Position numbers and translations under genes: made by a program
Source of the DNA: JAVBMC01 sp031552845
GTDB taxonomy: Bacteria; Verrucomicrobiota; Kiritimatiellia; RFP12; DVOR01
DNA: 44,757 nt
NCBI GenBank assembly: GCA_031552845.1
Contig: JAVBMC010000068.1
Location: 1 to 44,757, forward strand
Direction: 5' to 3'
Notes under the pieces: generated by a model
The model's database searches: none
What the model saw: the letters and a program-made list of their open reading frames with translations, nothing else
Told to the model about the DNA's origin: nothing
Part shown: piece by piece, positions 41,682 through 44,757 of the stretch
How positions within the stretch are numbered: the stretch's first letter is position 1
Layout of the letters: the number at the start of each line of letters is the position of its first letter

Positions 41682-44024
41682 ATGAGTCTGAAACTAAAGT
41701 TGGTTGGTTTGGTGGCAGCGGCTTGTTTTGGCAGTGGTGCTGTTGCAGAGGTGAATACGTGGGTCGCGGCGGCGGCGGGTAATGCTTCGGATGCTGCGAA
41801 TTGGAGCTTGGAGCGCGTGCCGGTTGCAAGCGATTCGATTGAGTTGAGCGAGGCATCGGCGGCGAACCTGACGTGGGATGCGGGGGTGAATGGGCTGCCG
41901 GATACCGTGGCGGGGTGGTCGCAGAGTGTGTTGTATATGGGTGTGGTGACGTTTCCGATTACCTACCCGGAGGCGGACACGGTGTTTACCAACCTGACTG
42001 TGAGTGGGGATGTGGTGATTAATGGCGGCTCGTGGACGCATCCGACGAATGGTGCGGCGCAGGTGAGCCGGTTGTGTGTCTCTGTCGGCGGGAGCTTTAC
42101 GTTGGCGGCTGGCTGTAAGATTGATTTGCAGTATAAGGGGTATAGCCCGGGGAGGTTCCCGGCAGGGAGTATCGCCGGGGCTCATGCGAGCGGGCGTTCG
42201 GCTTATTCGCAGGCGTATGGCGATGTGTATCGGCCGAGGGATTTGGGGGCCGGGGGCGAACTCAACGTGTATTCTGCGGCGAATACGTGTGCCGGCGGTG
42301 GTGCGTTGTGGTTGGAGGTTGCAGGAGAGTGCGCCATCAATGGAACGTGTAATGCGAGCAGTCTTGATGTGGGGAATTCGAATACGCAGAAGGCTCCGGG
42401 AGCCGGCGGCTCAATCTATATTCAAGCGGGCGCAATCACGGGGAGCGGTTTGTTGACTGCATCCGGAGCGATCTCGCAGAAGGTTGGTTCGTCAGGCGGC
42501 CGTATTGCGTTGGTTTTGACGGAGGCGTCGGCGTTGGGCATCCCGTTGGCAAATGTTCAGGCGCGGGGAAACTGTGGTGATGATGGGAAGTCGTATGGCG
42601 GCGGAACGGCCTATATTAAGACGGCAGATCAGCTCAATGGCCTATTGCTCGTGGATAGCTTGAATTCGGCTTCGGATTCTTTTTATACGTGTATGCCGAG
42701 CGTTTATGGGACGGTCTGCGTGAAGCCGGGGGAGGTGTGGACGTTTGATTCGATTATTACGCGTGGGCAGGGGGTGCTTTCGGTGCCGACTAATTCGACG
42801 TTGAGGCTGCCGAATGGATTCTTCAGCGTGACTTCGACGGATACGAGCCTTTATGACGGAATTATCTATATGGGTGGAGCGATTGACGTGCCGGAAACGG
42901 GGTCGCACACGTTTCGTTCCAACTGGGTCTTTCATGCGCATGTGCCGTTTACGCTCAATGGCGATGTGAATGTGGTGCAGCGCGGCGCTCTGGGGTGTAT
43001 CCCGCGGCGCAATACGCTGTCAAACTTCACAGGGTGCCGTTTGAATGTTACCGGGAATCTTGTCGTCGATAGTTCGGGAACCATTACCGGGGATCGAGGA
43101 GGTGTGGATTGGGACGATTCAGACAGGCGCCTGGTCACGCATGGAGGGCAGCCCGGCACGAATACGACATTGGGGATCTCAAAGGTTTATGGATCCGTAT
43201 TTGCACCGGCAACTCCCGGGATGTTGGGATCTTCTCCCGGGAGAAACTCAGCGGGATTTGCGAAGAATTACCGCACGCAAGGCGGCGGGGTTATCAAGCT
43301 GGCTGTCGGCGGAACATTGCAGTTGGATGGACGCGTCAGTGTGGCTGCGACCAATGCGACGTATGATGTAAATGCGGGTAGCGGGGGGGCGTTGGACATT
43401 GTCGCGGGACGGTTGACGGGGAGCGCATCGAGCTTGATTATGGCGTATGGCGGTGCGCCGTCCTCAACTGCATCACAAGGATGGTATAGCGGCGGCGGCG
43501 GGCGGATTGCAATTCGCCTAACCGAGCCGGGCGCAACGTTTGAGGCTTTTGGCGAGAGCAAGATCCGCGCCTACAGTGATTCTGCGAATGTCACCGCCAC
43601 TCTGCCGGAGCGGATGGGCTCTGCCGGCACCATTTATCTGCAAACCTTGGAGGATGGTGAAGGCGGCGGGCGTATTGTGATTCGCAGCGAAAATAAGCCA
43701 GCGAACAACCTCGCTGTCACGCCGTTGCCTTCCATGGAAATGGGCGGGGAGAACGATGTTTATGACAATGTCCGTCTGGAGTTGAGCAGCCGCGCACGCG
43801 TGCAGCTGTGGGCACCGTTGAGGATGAAGCGGCTGTCGATGGAGGCGGATACCTTGTTGGATTTGCATAGCCAGAGGCTGAGAGTGCAGCGCGCTTTCAT
43901 GAATGGAGCAGAGTTGGCGCTTGGTGATTACTCCGCCAAGAACTTGCCTGCATACTTGGCTGATTCCATTGGTGGCGGCATTCTGTCTGTCACAGGTGAA
44001 CCGATGCTACTGCAAATCCGGTGA
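41682..44024 (+). CDS. Secreted beta-rich adhesin-like protein
   Basis: The ATG at 41682 has AGGAGG 7 nt upstream and starts a signal peptide (MSLKLKLVGLVAAACFGSGAVAE); the longer reading from 41550 would bury it. 780 residues. The mature start NTWVAAAAGNASDAANWSLERVPVASDSIEL is the 'GxWsdaaNWs...vPxxxD' opening common in autotransporter-like passenger proteins. The rest is Gly-rich beta sequence with repeated patterns (AGGSIYIQAGAI, SSGGRIALVLTE, YSGGGGRIAIRLTE, GGGRIVIRSEN), likely a beta-helix. No outer-membrane barrel, LPxTG or PEP-CTERM signal is visible at the C-terminus. A surface or extracellular structural role is likely. Confidence 0.75.
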   Translation: MSLKLKLVGLVAAACFGSGAVAEVNTWVAAAAGNASDAANWSLERVPVASDSIELSEASAANLTWDAGVNGLPDTVAGWSQSVLYMGVVTFPITYPEADTVFTNLTVSGDVVINGGSWTHPTNGAAQVSRLCVSVGGSFTLAAGCKIDLQYKGYSPGRFPAGSIAGAHASGRSAYSQAYGDVYRPRDLGAGGELNVYSAANTCAGGGALWLEVAGECAINGTCNASSLDVGNSNTQKAPGAGGSIYIQAGAITGSGLLTASGAISQKVGSSGGRIALVLTEASALGIPLANVQARGNCGDDGKSYGGGTAYIKTADQLNGLLLVDSLNSASDSFYTCMPSVYGTVCVKPGEVWTFDSIITRGQGVLSVPTNSTLRLPNGFFSVTSTDTSLYDGIIYMGGAIDVPETGSHTFRSNWVFHAHVPFTLNGDVNVVQRGALGCIPRRNTLSNFTGCRLNVTGNLVVDSSGTITGDRGGVDWDDSDRRLVTHGGQPGTNTTLGISKVYGSVFAPATPGMLGSSPGRNSAGFAKNYRTQGGGVIKLAVGGTLQLDGRVSVAATNATYDVNAGSGGALDIVAGRLTGSASSLIMAYGGAPSSTASQGWYSGGGGRIAIRLTEPGATFEAFGESKIRAYSDSANVTATLPERMGSAGTIYLQTLEDGEGGGRIVIRSENKPANNLAVTPLPSMEMGGENDVYDNVRLELSSRARVQLWAPLRMKRLSMEADTLLDLHSQRLRVQRAFMNGAELALGDYSAKNLPAYLADSIGGGILSVTGEPMLLQIR

Positions 44025-44048
44025 CGGGCTGCACTTGTTCAGCGAAAG

Positions 44049-44076
44049 GCTCTCGGCTGTTGCCGGGGGCTTTTTT
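44049..44076 (+). terminator. Intrinsic terminator of the adhesin-like gene
   Basis: GCTCTCGGC-TGTT-GCCGGGGGC (9-bp stem with two G-T pairs) followed by six T. Confidence 0.8.
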
Positions 44077-44099
44077 GTTTTAGGGGCTGTCCTAGATGT

Positions 44100-44129
44100 T
44101 TGACAAAAAAACGTCGAACATGATAGGAT
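44100..44129 (+). promoter_or_regulatory. Promoter of the first transposase (leaderless type)
   Basis: -35 TTGACA (44100-44105), 18-nt spacer, -10 TAGGAT (44124-44129). The ATG follows 7 nt after the -10 box. The -35 lies in an imperfect inverted repeat (GTTTGAC...GTCGAAC), which may belong to the element's end. Confidence 0.45.
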
Positions 44130-44136
44130 TAACTCC

Positions 44137-44436
44137 ATGAAAATAAAACACTTACGCTTGACAGAGCGGCAAGTAAAAACGGCGCTGAATTTTTTCATCG
44201 CTGAAACCACTGCCAGAACCGCTGCGGTTCTGATGAATGTGAACAAAAATACAACGACTCGCTTTTATCAATTACTCCGGCGCATCATTGCCTTTAACCT
44301 TGAGAAAGAGTCGCCGTTTTTCGATGGCGAGATTGAAGTGGATGAAAGTTATTTTGGTGGCGTTCGCAAAGGTAAGCGCGGACGAGGAGCAGCCGGAAGG
44401 TTCATTGCAATAAATGATGGTTCATGCCTAGATTAG
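44137..44436 (+). pseudogene. Truncated IS1595-family transposase
   Basis: 99 codons. LNFFIAETTARTAAVLMNVNKNT is the N-terminal DNA-binding part, and EIEVDESYFGGVRKGKRGRGAAGR contains the first catalytic Asp of the ISXO2-like (IS1595) DDE fold. Full-length members have more than 200 residues; here the homologous sequence stops at GAAGR and a foreign 10-residue end follows. The truncation point is just before the second element, whose insertion or a deletion probably cut it. Confidence 0.8.
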
Positions 44437-44437
44437 A

Positions 44438-44465
44438 TTGACTTAAACTCAATTTCGACTAGTAT
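44438..44465 (+). promoter_or_regulatory. Promoter of the second transposase (leaderless type)
   Basis: -35 TTGACT (44438-44443), 16-nt spacer, -10 TAGTAT (44460-44465), ATG 6 nt later. No Shine-Dalgarno site. Confidence 0.45.
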
Positions 44466-44471
44466 TGACGC

Positions 44472-44757
44472 ATGAAAAACAAGTATTTGGGGTCAGCTCA
44501 CCTTTCGGAGGCTAAATTCAAGGCTGCTTTGAAGCTCTTTTGCACGGATTTAACCGCTGTCCAAACCGCGCAATTAACTAGCCTCAACAGGCGAACAATT
44601 GATCGGGTATTCCGGTTGCTGCGTCAGCGCATCGTACAGCTCGCTGAAAAAGAATCCTGCTTCACTGCCGGTGAAATTGAGATTGATGAATCCTATTTCG
44701 GCCCTCATCGTGTGCGGGGAAAGCGCGGACGTGGCGCAGGCGGCAAGACCATTGTTT
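44472..44757 (+). CDS. IS1595-family transposase, 3' end outside window
   Basis: The ATG at 44472 opens a frame that is still open at the window edge (95 codons). It reads MKNKYLGSAHLSEAKFKAAL, with an N-terminal helix-turn-helix region (TAQLTSLNRRTIDRVFRLLRQ) and AGEIEIDESYFGPHRVRGKRGRGAGGKT, the first DDE Asp motif of ISXO2-like transposases. It is related to, but clearly distinct from, the truncated copy just upstream (same family, different element). Catalytic completeness cannot be judged from this window. Confidence 0.85.
   Translation, partial: MKNKYLGSAHLSEAKFKAALKLFCTDLTAVQTAQLTSLNRRTIDRVFRLLRQRIVQLAEKESCFTAGEIEIDESYFGPHRVRGKRGRGAGGKTIV

Overview
The window is a chromosomal segment from a bacterium of the PVC superphylum, most likely Kiritimatiellota or a close verrucomicrobial relative. 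This rests on large secreted proteins with dozens of thrombospondin type-3 (DxDGDG) repeats behind a 'VGQLKN...ANIGQ.K..FSF' domain, a fusion of an HU-like fold to an Ig-like domain, a secreted prenyltransferase/squalene-cyclase-like toroid protein, and mixed promoter styles that include several apparently leaderless starts. No rRNA or tRNA was seen. The phylum is an inference from style, not from a marker gene.

Bases 1-3467 hold a disturbed secreted-protein locus. A GC-rich gene enters from the left and becomes abruptly AT-richer at base 188. The AT-rich stretch supplies a new C-terminal tip, a small secreted protein, a relic of a second tip, and a paralogous small secreted protein. At 2732 the sequence returns to GC-rich coding. 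Both junctions carry GGTAAG, and joining them restores one continuous reading frame, so 188-2732 looks like a 2.5-kb insertion that replaced the C-terminus of a surface protein and left the old C-terminus behind.

Bases 3.5-28.9 kb are a stable, GC-rich housekeeping block. It contains a LysM lipoprotein pair, a two-domain glycosyltransferase, a toroid protein, an orphan histidine kinase, and a GT4/membrane protein/rmlC/rmlD operon. These are followed by mcsA-mcsB (protein arginine kinase) with a VWA protein, trmL-ettA-amidohydrolase on the minus strand, argJ-argB-argD-argG, an RluA-type pseudouridine synthase, and ruvB-nadE-KamA-like. The NadE glutaminase domain appears to have lost its catalytic Lys and Cys. 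A roughly 200-nt transcript with its own promoter and intrinsic terminator lies upstream of the HU-like gene.

Bases 29.0-41.1 kb return to AT-richer accessory DNA. A precise 22-bp phased repeat array is followed by an apparent operon of four secreted proteins: a beta-helix-start protein, a LamG protein, a 2968-residue type-3-repeat giant ending in a metzincin-like HExxHxxGxxD domain, and a small secreted helical protein. The large protein with a distinct C-terminal tip plus a small secreted partner echoes the first locus.

The right end (41.2-44.8 kb) holds a dus relic, a 780-residue secreted beta-rich adhesin-like protein, and two back-to-back IS1595-family transposases. The first is truncated and the second runs off the window.
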